64,000 nt of DNA, taken from assembly GCA_024372625.1 (NCBI GenBank), contig CP099605.1:1674001-1738000 (forward strand), given 5' to 3'. Positions 33,201-41,281 of the stretch are shown one piece after another (within the stretch, counting starts at the first letter, position 1; each line of letters starts with the position of its first letter). A program made the translations under genes and the position numbers. This stretch comes from Comamonadaceae bacterium OTU4NAUVB1. GTDB lineage: Bacteria; Pseudomonadota; Gammaproteobacteria; Burkholderiales; Burkholderiaceae_C. The notes beneath the pieces were generated by a model, which saw nothing but the letters and a program-made list of their open reading frames with translations, was not told the DNA's origin and searched no databases.

Positions 33201-34072
33201 CTTCCGCCTCGGCCTCGCGCGTGGACATCCTGGCCGTGAAGACCGAGACCGCGCTGGCCGGCATCGTTGAGGAGTCCACCACCCGGGTGAGCGCAGTGAA
33301 CGCCGTGGCCTCCCAGGTGACGACGGTGCAGTCGAGCGTGAGCGCGCTCGGCGGCACCGTCGGCGCGCTCACCGCCACCGTCCAGATCCAGGCGAACACG
33401 GTGGCTAACCTGGATGGCAACCTGGGCGCGCAACTCATGCTGCGCACCGAGGTGATCGGCAGCACGGGCAAGCGCGGCCTCGCAGGCATCTCCACGGGCG
33501 CGACGAGCTCCAGCGGTGGCACGCTGGTGCAGTCCGAGATCATCCTGTTCGCCGATCGCGTGCTGGTCGCCAACGACCCCACGGCAACGGTGCTCACACC
33601 GCTGCTGAAGGTCGAGGGCGGCATTGTCTACATCGAGACGGCGCGCATCAAGAACGCCGACATCGACACGCTCAAGGTGGCCGGATATGCGCTGTCTGTC
33701 ACGTTATCGGCCTCGGGCGCGGGTATGGCTTCGGTGTCGTTCACGGTGCCGCCTGGTCAGATCTGGCGCGTGTCGCCACACGCATTCGCGCTCAATGGGC
33801 CCTCTGTCACGCGCAACTCGGCCAGTCCCTACACGGCCTATTTGTCCCTCACGGACGCGCCAACCTCTGACGTCACAGCCTCGCTCATCGGTGGCGGCGG
33901 TGAGAACGGAGGGGGAATTTATCGGTCAGGTGCCGTCATCAATGAGACGACAACCGACTACCCGGCGGGCGCCCGCACGATCACTGCTGCCTGGTCAGCC
34001 GACATCGGGACGGGTGACGGCTCGCCCCCCACCGTGCGCCTGACGGTGCGCATCGAAAAGCGAGGTGCTTGA
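30248..34072 (+). CDS. Tail tip attachment protein (J-like)
   Basis: A 1274-residue protein, the largest in the phage. Residues 60-700 are the conserved tip domain (PWPVIYGQPSPVGGSIVAVL, VNYIRDQAG, WRIQAGAWSTPVLSLTDDDM). Fibronectin-III-like stretches (~700-900), a helical region (ALAQLEGVVIADEKLGTAQA) and a beta-rich C-terminus follow. It contacts the host receptor. The N-terminus is unusual: a basic start, then hydrophobic LLLGSTAVMAEP and another hydrophobic segment, like a signal peptide plus anchor. Confidence 0.85.
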   Translation: MARLILRWLAAATLLLGSTAVMAEPITGIVLFTIGTTAVTVGTALFVLSVASSVYGSIQAKKKARAAAQRAAEVEAANLKDRTTSILSADSPWPVIYGQPSPVGGSIVAVLVSGDVDQYKHIVYVLASHECAGVDEIFIGGESIGNRDIAGYADGPGFRLDDGVPRTETHAFELVAMSEPGDETSMSGEGYWILPVGLDADRFSVNYIRDQAGNSYGSTVQQTTSSPAGFGARALRGPIGAKGTIQYTVDGAGSALNVQVHLSPGGVDTADAFLRAARPDLWTVDHKLSGFTYLVVTVDLRLERFQGGVPEITARVRGKKVYDYRTGQTVYSRNPALCLADFIRSEAGYKAGADQIEVDAVIGAANACDVAVYDPAVVNVDPATFGFSTARYTCDGMFRSDQDRDATRQQIEDAMVGFSLESGGVWRIQAGAWSTPVLSLTDDDMVMPMAIVQTCNVGTARYNGAKGSYVNATRLGVTEDFTPYVNANFRAQDVKDKFLDTTLSFTGNHIRTQQISRVLVEQSRGGFVVQVFPKMFAWNLQPGDRIVLSSGLYAFTNKTFRVQDWTYQAGTPVALQCVEDVEDFYDQIDETRADAAPNTSLPSPFLKPAPPLDLVVLSGESQMVQQDGVMIVRAKVQWAQSPDQYVRQYANGVWIEWRAAGTDDAWQKVTLPGDSTEHYLLGLQVNRVYVIRVAFVTPYASSAWSVVSHELHGLEGPPDSVLGLDVRPELTGIFAYWDEPAGIDLLGWSATQIRRGLTWELAEDTVLFDGRASSANLGWFPAGSQIVWAAHHNTTGKWSAPVYDTIEILRPKQPLPTASAVDGNRIIVLIPNDVKGTQPIAFLEVSLGEEYGGSVVLAQFQGKRFETTQSEFGRKVFWVVAVDVAGNRSAPGYAAVVVLSSPSSQIGSIKGTLQGAIDELALAQLEGVVIADEKLGTAQAGIYERVEAIVTDQKAMATQFEGITASFDDFQAFATSKITVLADQSSASASRVDILAVKTETALAGIVEESTTRVSAVNAVASQVTTVQSSVSALGGTVGALTATVQIQANTVANLDGNLGAQLMLRTEVIGSTGKRGLAGISTGATSSSGGTLVQSEIILFADRVLVANDPTATVLTPLLKVEGGIVYIETARIKNADIDTLKVAGYALSVTLSASGAGMASVSFTVPPGQIWRVSPHAFALNGPSVTRNSASPYTAYLSLTDAPTSDVTASLIGGGGENGGGIYRSGAVINETTTDYPAGARTITAAWSADIGTGDGSPPTVRLTVRIEKRGA

Positions 34073-34356
34073 TGGCCGATACGCAACCCCTTGCGACGCC
34101 ACGCGATTTCTGCGTCATCGACGCCAATGGCAAGGTGGTCATGCGAGGACAGACCCTGGACCTGCCGCAGATTGCTGGGCGCACCACCCTGGCGGAAAGG
34201 GCGCCAGAGAACAGCTTTCGTCTCGGGAATGCCTGGGTGCAGATGCCGCTCCAAACCGATCCAGCGCAGGTCTTTGACTGGCTCACCAAGACCTGGATCT
34301 ACCCGGTCACGATCGCCGTGGGCAAGACCCTCGGCTCACTTGGCATCAAGCCGTAG
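34072..34356 (+). CDS. Small tail protein
   Basis: A 94-residue protein whose ATG overlaps the tip gene stop (TGATG). FCVIDANGKVVMRGQTLDLP is a short beta hairpin region, and the end (TWIYPVTIAVGKTLGS) is hydrophobic. It is probably a tip-associated or fibre accessory protein. Confidence 0.52.
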   Translation: MADTQPLATPRDFCVIDANGKVVMRGQTLDLPQIAGRTTLAERAPENSFRLGNAWVQMPLQTDPAQVFDWLTKTWIYPVTIAVGKTLGSLGIKP

Positions 34357-34366
34357 GAATCACGCC

Positions 34367-34738
34367 ATGCTCGAAAACACACGTCAGATCATCGGCCTGG
34401 AAAAGGCGATCGTCTCCAACCAGAGCGGTGCCGTGGCGCACTTCCACGTCGTCAAGCAGTACACCGTCAGCCACATCAGCAAGTCGTCGGCCGTCACGCT
34501 GGCCGGCTATGTCTCGCGCGAGATGTTCGATGCGGGCAAGGACCCGGTGCTGTTGGCGACCACGCAGATCCCCGCCATGCCAGTGTCCGGGAGGATCGAG
34601 GATCTGCCCACATGGTTCATCCAGCAGCTGCTCGCCGCCTCGGGGCATGACTACGTCGGCGCCACGCCGGTCCATGCGCCGGTCGACGGCATGGCCGAGC
34701 AGGCGGTAGGGCCTGGTGTTGAGGAGCCAGCCGCATGA
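34367..34738 (+). CDS. Small tail-associated hypothetical protein
   Basis: A 123-residue protein starting MLENTRQIIGLEKAIVSNQS, with beta-rich QYTVSHISKSSAVTLAGYVS and a C-terminal acidic tail. The stop overlaps the tailspike ATG (ATGA), so it may be a chaperone or adaptor for the spike. No ribosome site is obvious. Confidence 0.52.
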   Translation: MLENTRQIIGLEKAIVSNQSGAVAHFHVVKQYTVSHISKSSAVTLAGYVSREMFDAGKDPVLLATTQIPAMPVSGRIEDLPTWFIQQLLAASGHDYVGATPVHAPVDGMAEQAVGPGVEEPAA

Positions 34739-37119
34739 GCAATTGGTATCGCGAAGGCACCATCAGCCTGGTCAACGGCAGCACGACTGTCACTGGCACC
34801 GGCACGAGCTGGCTGGAGAACGTGGCCGAATCGAACGGCCTGAAGACGCCGATCGGTCCCGAAGAGATCGAGAGCGTCACCAGCAACACCGTGCTCCAGC
34901 TGGTGACGCCCTACGCCGGGCCTACCATCAGCAACGTGGCCTACTCGATCATCCCGACCCAAGGCGTGGCAGTGTCGCTGGTCAAGAAGGTCGTTGCGCT
35001 GCTGTCCGCTTCGGGTGTCGTGAAAGACGCCTTCGCTGCTGGACAGCTGGCCAAGACCATCGACATGGAGAAGCGTGTCACCCTGACGCAGCTGGCTGCG
35101 GCGGCTGGCGTCGACCTAGTGGGTTATGACGGCGGCAGCCTGCAAGACATCGCGGATGGTGCCAAGACGATGCAGGGCTACGTGGCCCTGCGCGCCTACA
35201 CCGGGCGCGCCAGGAGCGTGCGGCTGACCGCCGCGGGCATCGCCGGCATCTTCGAGCGCGACTTCGGCGACACCACGTCGGTGGACAACGGCGGCACCAT
35301 CATCGTGGACGCGGGCAGCCGGCGCTGGAAACGCAGCTTCGCTGGCGACGCCAACATCCTGTGGTTCGGTGCGGGCGCCTCGGGCTCGACCGACGACACG
35401 GCGGCCATCCAGGCGGCATTCAACGCCGAGCCGCACATCTTCATCCCCAAGCGCGACTTCATCGTCAACGCGGTCGATCCGAACTACCCCAACGCCTCGT
35501 ATGGCGGCGGCGTGAAGTTCAAGAACGGCAGCTTCGTCACCGCCGCCGCCGGTGCCCGATTCCTGGCCAAGAGCAACGCCAACACCGCGCCGGCCTACGT
35601 GATCGCCAATCTGCGCGACACGACCAACGTCACGATCTACAACCTGGAGGTGGTGGGCTCCGTCGACACCCACACCGGCTCGCCGGGCGAGTGGGGCATG
35701 GGCTTCTACGTCGCCGGCGCGATCAATCCGCGGCTGTTCAACTGCGTGGGGCGCAAGTGCTGGGGCGATGGCTTCTACGTGGGCAACTCCATCGAGACCA
35801 GCACCAACCCGACGACCGGCGGCATCCTCTCGAACTGCCTGGGCGATGACAACCGCCGCCAAGGCCTGTCGATCGTGTCATGGTCCAAGGGACTGGTCGA
35901 CGGGGGCGAGTACAACAACACCGGCAAGACGAAGTTCGTGCAACCGGCCTATGGCATCGACATCGAGCCGGACCCCTCGGGCCAGGACGTGATCGATGTG
36001 GTGCTCATCGGCGTGCGCACCTTCGGCAACAAGTACGGCGGCCTGCAGCTGGTGCCGGGCTTCATGACCTCATCGAACTATGCGAGCCGGAACTACAACG
36101 TCACGGTGATCGGCTACGAGTCGCGCAAGGACGGCAGCTATGGGGCGCTGCGCTTCGCGAATCCGGACCTGAACCAGAGCGGCATGGTCGTCGCCAACAA
36201 GATCAACGGGTCGATCCGGCTGTCGGGCGTGAAGATCGTCGAGAGCGTCGGGCGCGGCGTGGACTTCGCACGCTGGATCCCAGCCTCGCCTGACGTGATC
36301 ATCGACGGGATCGAGGTGATCGATCCGAACACGTCAGGAGGGGCGGCAACGCTGGAAGACCAGTCGGGCCTCGTCATGTTCATGGCCGCTGCGGATGCTG
36401 CAAAGCAGACCGGCCACGGCAAGGTGACGATCATCAATCCGCGCATCGTCGACACGCGCTCGCCGCCCAAGATCGTCCTGGCCATCCAGATGGGCGCCAG
36501 CGCAGGGCAGACCTTCTCGGGCATTGAGATCCGCAACCCATCGGGCTCGGGCTGGTCCTCGACCGCCAACGGCCTTGTGCGCGCGGTAAACGCGTCAGGT
36601 GTGTCGGTGACTTTCGACACGCCGCCCAACAGGGACTTTGCTGGCAGCACAGGGTCGACAAATGCTGCGTTCGCGGGCTATTCGATCGCGCTGTCAGCCA
36701 GCGGGGTCTTCACACTGCCGCCTGCGAACACATCGATCGGCCTGACCTACATCTTCCAGAACCGCTACGGCGTCACGATGCAGATCCGACCCGATGCGTC
36801 CGACACGGTCTTGGATCTTGGTCGCACGCCAGGCAACGACGTGGTGCTGACCGACAAGGGTGACCAACTGGCCATCAAGTCGATCGGCGGCAATGCCTGG
36901 GAGGTGGTGCGCTGCGTCGGGCGCTGCCGTGCGCTGGGCTTCTCGCGTCCTCCCACGATCGTCTATGTCGGCGCGATGCCGACGACCGGCGCCTGGGCGC
37001 GGGGCGACCAAGCCATTCGGATCGACGCCACGGTCGGGCAGCCCAAGGGCTGGATCCGCATCACAACGGGCAGTGGCAACGCGCTCGGAACCGACTGGGT
37101 TAGCCTGGGCAACCTGTGA
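34735..37119 (+). CDS. Tailspike with right-handed beta-helix domain
   Basis: A 794-residue protein. The N-terminal ~110 residues (GTISLVNGSTTVTGTGTSWL) are a phage-particle attachment domain seen in other fibres. From ~205 the sequence reads as a pectate-lyase-like helix (WFGAGASGSTDDTAAIQAAF, then repeated short strands with N and G turns). The C-terminal ~150 residues are a beta capping domain. Such spikes bind and often cleave surface polysaccharide; catalytic residues cannot be named with confidence. Confidence 0.8.
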   Translation: MSNWYREGTISLVNGSTTVTGTGTSWLENVAESNGLKTPIGPEEIESVTSNTVLQLVTPYAGPTISNVAYSIIPTQGVAVSLVKKVVALLSASGVVKDAFAAGQLAKTIDMEKRVTLTQLAAAAGVDLVGYDGGSLQDIADGAKTMQGYVALRAYTGRARSVRLTAAGIAGIFERDFGDTTSVDNGGTIIVDAGSRRWKRSFAGDANILWFGAGASGSTDDTAAIQAAFNAEPHIFIPKRDFIVNAVDPNYPNASYGGGVKFKNGSFVTAAAGARFLAKSNANTAPAYVIANLRDTTNVTIYNLEVVGSVDTHTGSPGEWGMGFYVAGAINPRLFNCVGRKCWGDGFYVGNSIETSTNPTTGGILSNCLGDDNRRQGLSIVSWSKGLVDGGEYNNTGKTKFVQPAYGIDIEPDPSGQDVIDVVLIGVRTFGNKYGGLQLVPGFMTSSNYASRNYNVTVIGYESRKDGSYGALRFANPDLNQSGMVVANKINGSIRLSGVKIVESVGRGVDFARWIPASPDVIIDGIEVIDPNTSGGAATLEDQSGLVMFMAAADAAKQTGHGKVTIINPRIVDTRSPPKIVLAIQMGASAGQTFSGIEIRNPSGSGWSSTANGLVRAVNASGVSVTFDTPPNRDFAGSTGSTNAAFAGYSIALSASGVFTLPPANTSIGLTYIFQNRYGVTMQIRPDASDTVLDLGRTPGNDVVLTDKGDQLAIKSIGGNAWEVVRCVGRCRALGFSRPPTIVYVGAMPTTGAWARGDQAIRIDATVGQPKGWIRITTGSGNALGTDWVSLGNL

Positions 37120-37150
37120 AGCCCGATTGAGATTGACGCCCATCCCATGA

Positions 37151-37175
37151 AACCCGCTTCGGCGGGTTTTTCTTT
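37151..37175 (+). terminator. Rho-independent terminator after tailspike
   Basis: AACCCGC and GCGGGTT form a 7-bp stem around TTCG (37151-37168), followed by TTTCTTT. It separates the tail operon from the secreted-protein gene, which then has its own upstream 11-bp element. Confidence 0.85.
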
Positions 37176-37209
37176 GGCTGCGCCACGTGTGTCCCCGCGC
37201 GAGAGGGCT

Positions 37210-37220
37210 CTTCCTAGCAT
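37210..37220 (+). promoter_or_regulatory. Late-region element CTTCCTAGCAT
   Basis: An exact copy located between a terminator (37151-37175) and the secreted-protein gene at 37254. Being just after a terminator, this copy is the strongest hint that the element marks a new transcription start. Confidence 0.6.
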
Positions 37221-37253
37221 CGATTAGAACCCCCTCCCTGAAGGACCTGACCT

Positions 37254-39617
37254 ATGAAACGCACCCTCGCCGTGCTCGCCGCCCTCGCGCTGGCGGGTGC
37301 CGCTTTCGCCGCGCCACCAGCCGGCACCAAGCTGGCCGACGAGGCCAACGCTGCCAGTACCAACTTCAAGCTGACGGCACCTGCCGTTGTCAGCTACGGC
37401 GCTGGCACGGCCTGGACCGAGAAGACGTTGGACGCTGGCGCCTACGTGTGCCACCCGGCGACGTTCGGGCTTTCTGGTGGGATGACGGTGCCTCGCAAGC
37501 AGTGCAAGTTCACCCTCAAGCGCGGTGGTGTTCCCGTTTCAGTGCCTGCCACCGATCCGATCCTCGGCGCCAAGCTCTCCGACGAGGGCGGCAGCTTCGA
37601 GTTGGCTGCGCCGACGCGCGTGGCCTGGGGCCTGGCGGGCAAGTGGCGCGTCGCCGAGTTGCCCGTCGGCAAGCACGCCTGCGCGGCGCCGACCTGGGGT
37701 GGCGTCGATCCGTTCGTCGGCATGCTCAAGGCTTGTCACGCTCCCACGACACTGCCGGTGTCTGTGGTCGAGCCCGTGCTGCAGCCGAAGCCCTCGCCGG
37801 AGCAAACGCCGACGCCGACGCCGCCCGTCGTCGTCGCGCCCACTCCCCCGGCAACGACCGATGGGGCGTGGCTCGCGATGGCAGAGAGCATGCACACCCT
37901 CAAGGGCCTCGAGTACCGCTTCGGCAAGAAGAGCGTCAAGGTGCAGAACCGGCCGACGCTGCAAGAGCCTGAGCACAAGCTGATGCCGCTGGGCGACATC
38001 CGTGGCTACGAGTTCGGGACGTTCAACAAGGACGCAGGCGACTACGCGTCCAACGTCCTGCATGCGATGTTTCTGCCCACCGACCCGAAAAAGCACTTCG
38101 GCGTGTCCGACCTGCAGGGCTCGGTCAGCGTGCACTACACGATCGGCACGAAGCCAGAATTCTCCTGGACCCGCTACATCCGCAACGATGGCGACGAGCG
38201 CTACAACGGGATGGAGCTGCGCCGCATGCGCGACGCCCAGGGTGTGAAGTTCGAGAACCCGGTCTGCACGGCGACCGGACATGGTCGTCCGACGTGGGGC
38301 ACGATGTCGCTCAACTTCTTCGCCGACGGCACCTTCGGCACGCTGGGCGCCAACACGATGACGAACAAGACGCACGGCAAGCTGCCTGCGCATCTGAAGC
38401 CGGTTGCCTGCGCGATCAGTTCGTCCTACGAATACGCCGCGGCGGTGGTGTGGAACATCCAGACCAAGGCGAGCGAGGTCGCCGTCATCTCGCTGACTGG
38501 CCTGGGCGAAGGCAGCACGGTCGAGAAGCCCAACGCCGGCGGCGCCAATGGCGGTGAAGGCTGGTGGGGCGAACGGAACGAACCGCATCCCGGCATGCAC
38601 AACCTGGGCAACATCGCGTTCGCCAAGTACCTGGGAAGTTTCCCGACGGGTTTGAAGTCCGCCACCTCGATCAGCTTCACGACGGGCCACCCGCGCCACG
38701 GCTACCTGAACGGCAGCGGCGTCGCTGAAGGTCAGAACGGCACGACGGGCAACACCGCCCGCTGGAAGGCCAACGAGCAGCAGCGCCAGGACTGGGCCAC
38801 GGGCAAGTTCAGCAATCGCTACCCGCGCCAAGGTCTGATCATGGTCGGCTCGAAAGATGAGGCGACGGCGGTCCTCATCGACGCGTCGCCGCTGTTCCAG
38901 TTCATCAACAAGATGTACTTCAGCGACCGCACCACGTTCCTGAAGACGACGGACGTCGGCCCAGGCGCCGACCAATGGCCGTACAGCTTTGCGAAGGCGC
39001 CGGAGCAGATCCCGAAGATCGCCAAGGTGATCAAGACCGACAGCCCGGTCACGTCCGTGTTTCTGACGCCGATCTCCAACAAGGTCGAGTACTACGCAAT
39101 CTACGGCACGGCGAAGGGCGACGCGCACGTCGTCACGCTCGGCGGCTTCCCCAGGGCGGTCGACCCGAGCAAGTGGGTCGAGACGGACAAGAAGTTCCTG
39201 GGCGAAAACCTGACCTGGATCACTCACGTGCGTGAGAAGGCCATCGGGCTGCAGACCGACCTCGTGGCCGATGTGATGCAGCAGTACATCTTCGTCTCGC
39301 GCGAAGAGAACGCGGCGACATGGGCGGACATCAACGGCGGAAAGATGACCGTGCGCCGGACGATGCAGGACAGCCGCATCCAGGACATGGTGGTCGCCGA
39401 AGACTACGACAACCACGGCACCGAGCAGTACCTGCTCGCCGTCGCCGACTTCGAGGGCGAGATGGTGCACAACGTCCTCTGGGGTCCGATGATCATGCAC
39501 ACGTACCCGGGCAAGCCTCGGTTCGAAATGAAGCCGGCCGGGGCCCAGTTCATGTACGGCGGTGGGATGAAGATGCCGGGCAAGGTGTTCAACATCTGCG
39601 TGGCGAACATCTCCTGA
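37254..39617 (+). CDS. Large secreted protein with duplicated Cys domain
   Basis: A 787-residue protein with a clear Sec signal peptide (MKRTLAVLAALALAGAAFAA, cleavage after AFA). Residues ~25-90 and ~100-160 are two related domains: KLADE...YGAG.W..KTL and KLSDE...WGLAGKW, each ending in a Cys pair. A proline/threonine-rich linker (PEQTPTPTPP) follows. The remaining ~580 residues are unlike anything I recognise, with many Gly/Asn turns and the motif HPRHGYLNGSG. Export from the host cell is unexpected for a virion gene. It may be a lysogenic-conversion or surface-acting protein. Confidence 0.75.
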   Translation: MKRTLAVLAALALAGAAFAAPPAGTKLADEANAASTNFKLTAPAVVSYGAGTAWTEKTLDAGAYVCHPATFGLSGGMTVPRKQCKFTLKRGGVPVSVPATDPILGAKLSDEGGSFELAAPTRVAWGLAGKWRVAELPVGKHACAAPTWGGVDPFVGMLKACHAPTTLPVSVVEPVLQPKPSPEQTPTPTPPVVVAPTPPATTDGAWLAMAESMHTLKGLEYRFGKKSVKVQNRPTLQEPEHKLMPLGDIRGYEFGTFNKDAGDYASNVLHAMFLPTDPKKHFGVSDLQGSVSVHYTIGTKPEFSWTRYIRNDGDERYNGMELRRMRDAQGVKFENPVCTATGHGRPTWGTMSLNFFADGTFGTLGANTMTNKTHGKLPAHLKPVACAISSSYEYAAAVVWNIQTKASEVAVISLTGLGEGSTVEKPNAGGANGGEGWWGERNEPHPGMHNLGNIAFAKYLGSFPTGLKSATSISFTTGHPRHGYLNGSGVAEGQNGTTGNTARWKANEQQRQDWATGKFSNRYPRQGLIMVGSKDEATAVLIDASPLFQFINKMYFSDRTTFLKTTDVGPGADQWPYSFAKAPEQIPKIAKVIKTDSPVTSVFLTPISNKVEYYAIYGTAKGDAHVVTLGGFPRAVDPSKWVETDKKFLGENLTWITHVREKAIGLQTDLVADVMQQYIFVSREENAATWADINGGKMTVRRTMQDSRIQDMVVAEDYDNHGTEQYLLAVADFEGEMVHNVLWGPMIMHTYPGKPRFEMKPAGAQFMYGGGMKMPGKVFNICVANIS

Positions 39618-39627
39618 GGTGCTGGCC

Positions 39628-40011
39628 ATGTCCCCCGACCTCAAGCAGCGCCTGACCGACTTCTACAACGCGCGCATCGTCGCCGGCTGGTACGCCAGCT
39701 GGGCAATGTGGCTGGGCCTGCTCGGCACCATGCTGCCGATCCTGCTCGACGGCGCACAGATGGCGCTCGACCACTGGCCCGAGCTGGCGCAGATGCTGGA
39801 ACTTTCGCCGCGCAACACGCTGGTGCTGCAGCTGGTCATCGCCGCGCTGATCCCGCCAGCGCGCGCCTGGCAGCAGCGCTCGATGCAGGTCGCCGCGCTC
39901 AAGCAGGCGGCGCAGACCGGCAACGTCACTACGCGCGTGGGCCTGGACGCCGTCATCGTGGCCGTGCCCGGCACGTTCCCCCAAATGGTCCGGCCGGAAG
40001 AAAACGGGTAG
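39628..40011 (+). CDS. Holin-like membrane protein
   Basis: A 127-residue protein with GAGG eight bases before its ATG. Two likely membrane segments (WYASWAMWLGLLGTMLPILL and LVLQLVIAALIPPARAW) are followed by a hydrophilic tail. Position before two other membrane genes and the endolysin fits a holin or holin-accessory role. Confidence 0.6.
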   Translation: MSPDLKQRLTDFYNARIVAGWYASWAMWLGLLGTMLPILLDGAQMALDHWPELAQMLELSPRNTLVLQLVIAALIPPARAWQQRSMQVAALKQAAQTGNVTTRVGLDAVIVAVPGTFPQMVRPEENG

Positions 40012-40014
40012 CCG

Positions 40015-40413
40015 ATGAGCCAGTCCTCTGTCATCGACGCCGTGGGGCTGTCGATCATCGTGGCCGCGTCGGTGTTCTCGCCGAAGATGGCTGAGGTGGT
40101 CGGGCCCTATGTGCTCATCGCCACGGCCGCCGTGATCGGCGCGTCCTTCGCGCTGGCCCGACGGTCCACATCCAGCCGGTGGGCGGCGGTCTTCTACTTC
40201 CTGCGCGTGGTCGGCCTGGCCATCCTGCTCACGGTGGGGCTGTCGGCCTGGCTGTCGACGAAGCACCCTGACTTTTCCGAGCGTGCACTGCTCGCGCCGG
40301 TGGCACTGCTCATCGGCTTCGTTGGTGACGGTTGGCCAGCGCTGCTCAGCAAGATCGTCTCGATGCTCTACGGCTTCATCGACATCGTGCGCGGCAAGGG
40401 GGGTGTCCAGTGA
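40015..40413 (+). CDS. Holin-like membrane protein
   Basis: A 132-residue protein with three hydrophobic segments (GPYVLIATAAVIGASFALA, FYFLRVVGLAILLTVGLSAW, ALLAPVALLIGFVGDGWPAL) and a basic C-terminus (IVRGKGG). This looks like a class I holin. The next gene starts at its stop (TGATG). Confidence 0.65.
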   Translation: MSQSSVIDAVGLSIIVAASVFSPKMAEVVGPYVLIATAAVIGASFALARRSTSSRWAAVFYFLRVVGLAILLTVGLSAWLSTKHPDFSERALLAPVALLIGFVGDGWPALLSKIVSMLYGFIDIVRGKGGVQ

Positions 40414-40769
40414 TGGACTTCCTCATGCACCTCGAGACCAACCAGCCATTGGTGCTCTGCCTCAACGCGCTGCTGTGTCTGACGATCATGGGCATCTGCG
40501 TCTGCCGCCTCAACGCGATGGATCGCTACGTGCTCCTGCGCGTGCGCTTCGAGTACGTCTTCTGCATGACGGCTGGCTTCGTCAGCATGGCCCGGCCTTG
40601 GTGGGGCGAGAACGTAGGCTGGGCCAGCCTGATGCTCGAGACCGCCATCCTCATCATTTTCCTGTCGAGCTCGCACGCATGGCGGCCGGTTAGGACCACG
40701 GCGGGCGTCATCGACACCCCCCCGGAAAGCGCCCGGACCGACCTGGCGCCACTGGAGACCACACGATGA
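40413..40769 (+). CDS. Lysis-cassette membrane protein
   Basis: A 118-residue protein with hydrophobic segments (PLVLCLNALLCLTIMGICV, YVFCMTAGFVSMARPWW, LETAILIIFLSSSHAW). The start overlaps the previous stop and the end overlaps the endolysin ATG. It may be the third membrane protein of the holin/antiholin set. Confidence 0.6.
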   Translation: MDFLMHLETNQPLVLCLNALLCLTIMGICVCRLNAMDRYVLLRVRFEYVFCMTAGFVSMARPWWGENVGWASLMLETAILIIFLSSSHAWRPVRTTAGVIDTPPESARTDLAPLETTR

Positions 40770-41281
40770 CTTTTGACGAAGCTTTCGATCGCCTCATCGG
40801 TCATGAGGGCGCCTTCAGCCAGGATCCGCGCGACGCGGGCAACTGGACCAGCGGCCGCGTCAACGTCGGTCAGCTGAAGGGGACGAAGTTCGGGATCGCC
40901 GCCAACACCTACGGCGACCTCGACATCCGCAACCTGACGCTCGAGCAGGCCAAGGCCATCTACTACCGCGACTGGTGGTTGAAGGCTGGCGCCGACGAGC
41001 TGCACCCGGCCGTCGTCTTCCAGATGTGGGACTTCGCAGTCAACGCTGGCATGGGCACCGCCAAGCGCGCGCTGCAGTACGCCGCCGGCGTGGCCGTGGA
41101 CGGCCAGATCGGGCCACTGACGATCGCAGCGGTCAAGGCCGCAGCCCTGAATGACATCCTGCTGCGCTTCAACGCCTTCCGTCTGCGGCACTACACGTCG
41201 CTGAGCACCTGGTCGACCTACGGCAAGGGCTGGACCAATCGCACCGCCGGCCAGCTCGACTATGCCGCCAAGGACAACTGA
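40766..41281 (+). CDS. GH108 endolysin
   Basis: A 171-residue protein. FDRLIGHEGAFSQDPRDAGN places the GH108 catalytic glutamate at residue 14; FGIAANTYG, AKAIYYRDWW, and the peptidoglycan-binding-like end (AGVAVDGQIGPLTIAAVKAA) complete the family pattern. It has no signal peptide, so it needs the holin to reach the wall. Its stop meets the Rz start. Confidence 0.88.
   Translation: MTFDEAFDRLIGHEGAFSQDPRDAGNWTSGRVNVGQLKGTKFGIAANTYGDLDIRNLTLEQAKAIYYRDWWLKAGADELHPAVVFQMWDFAVNAGMGTAKRALQYAAGVAVDGQIGPLTIAAVKAAALNDILLRFNAFRLRHYTSLSTWSTYGKGWTNRTAGQLDYAAKDN

Noticed and set aside
30779..33433. 884-codon minus-strand open frame opposite the tail tip gene
   Set aside because: Its composition (Arg/Val/His-rich, no domain) is that of an antisense shadow in GC-rich DNA; the plus-strand gene has clear family motifs.
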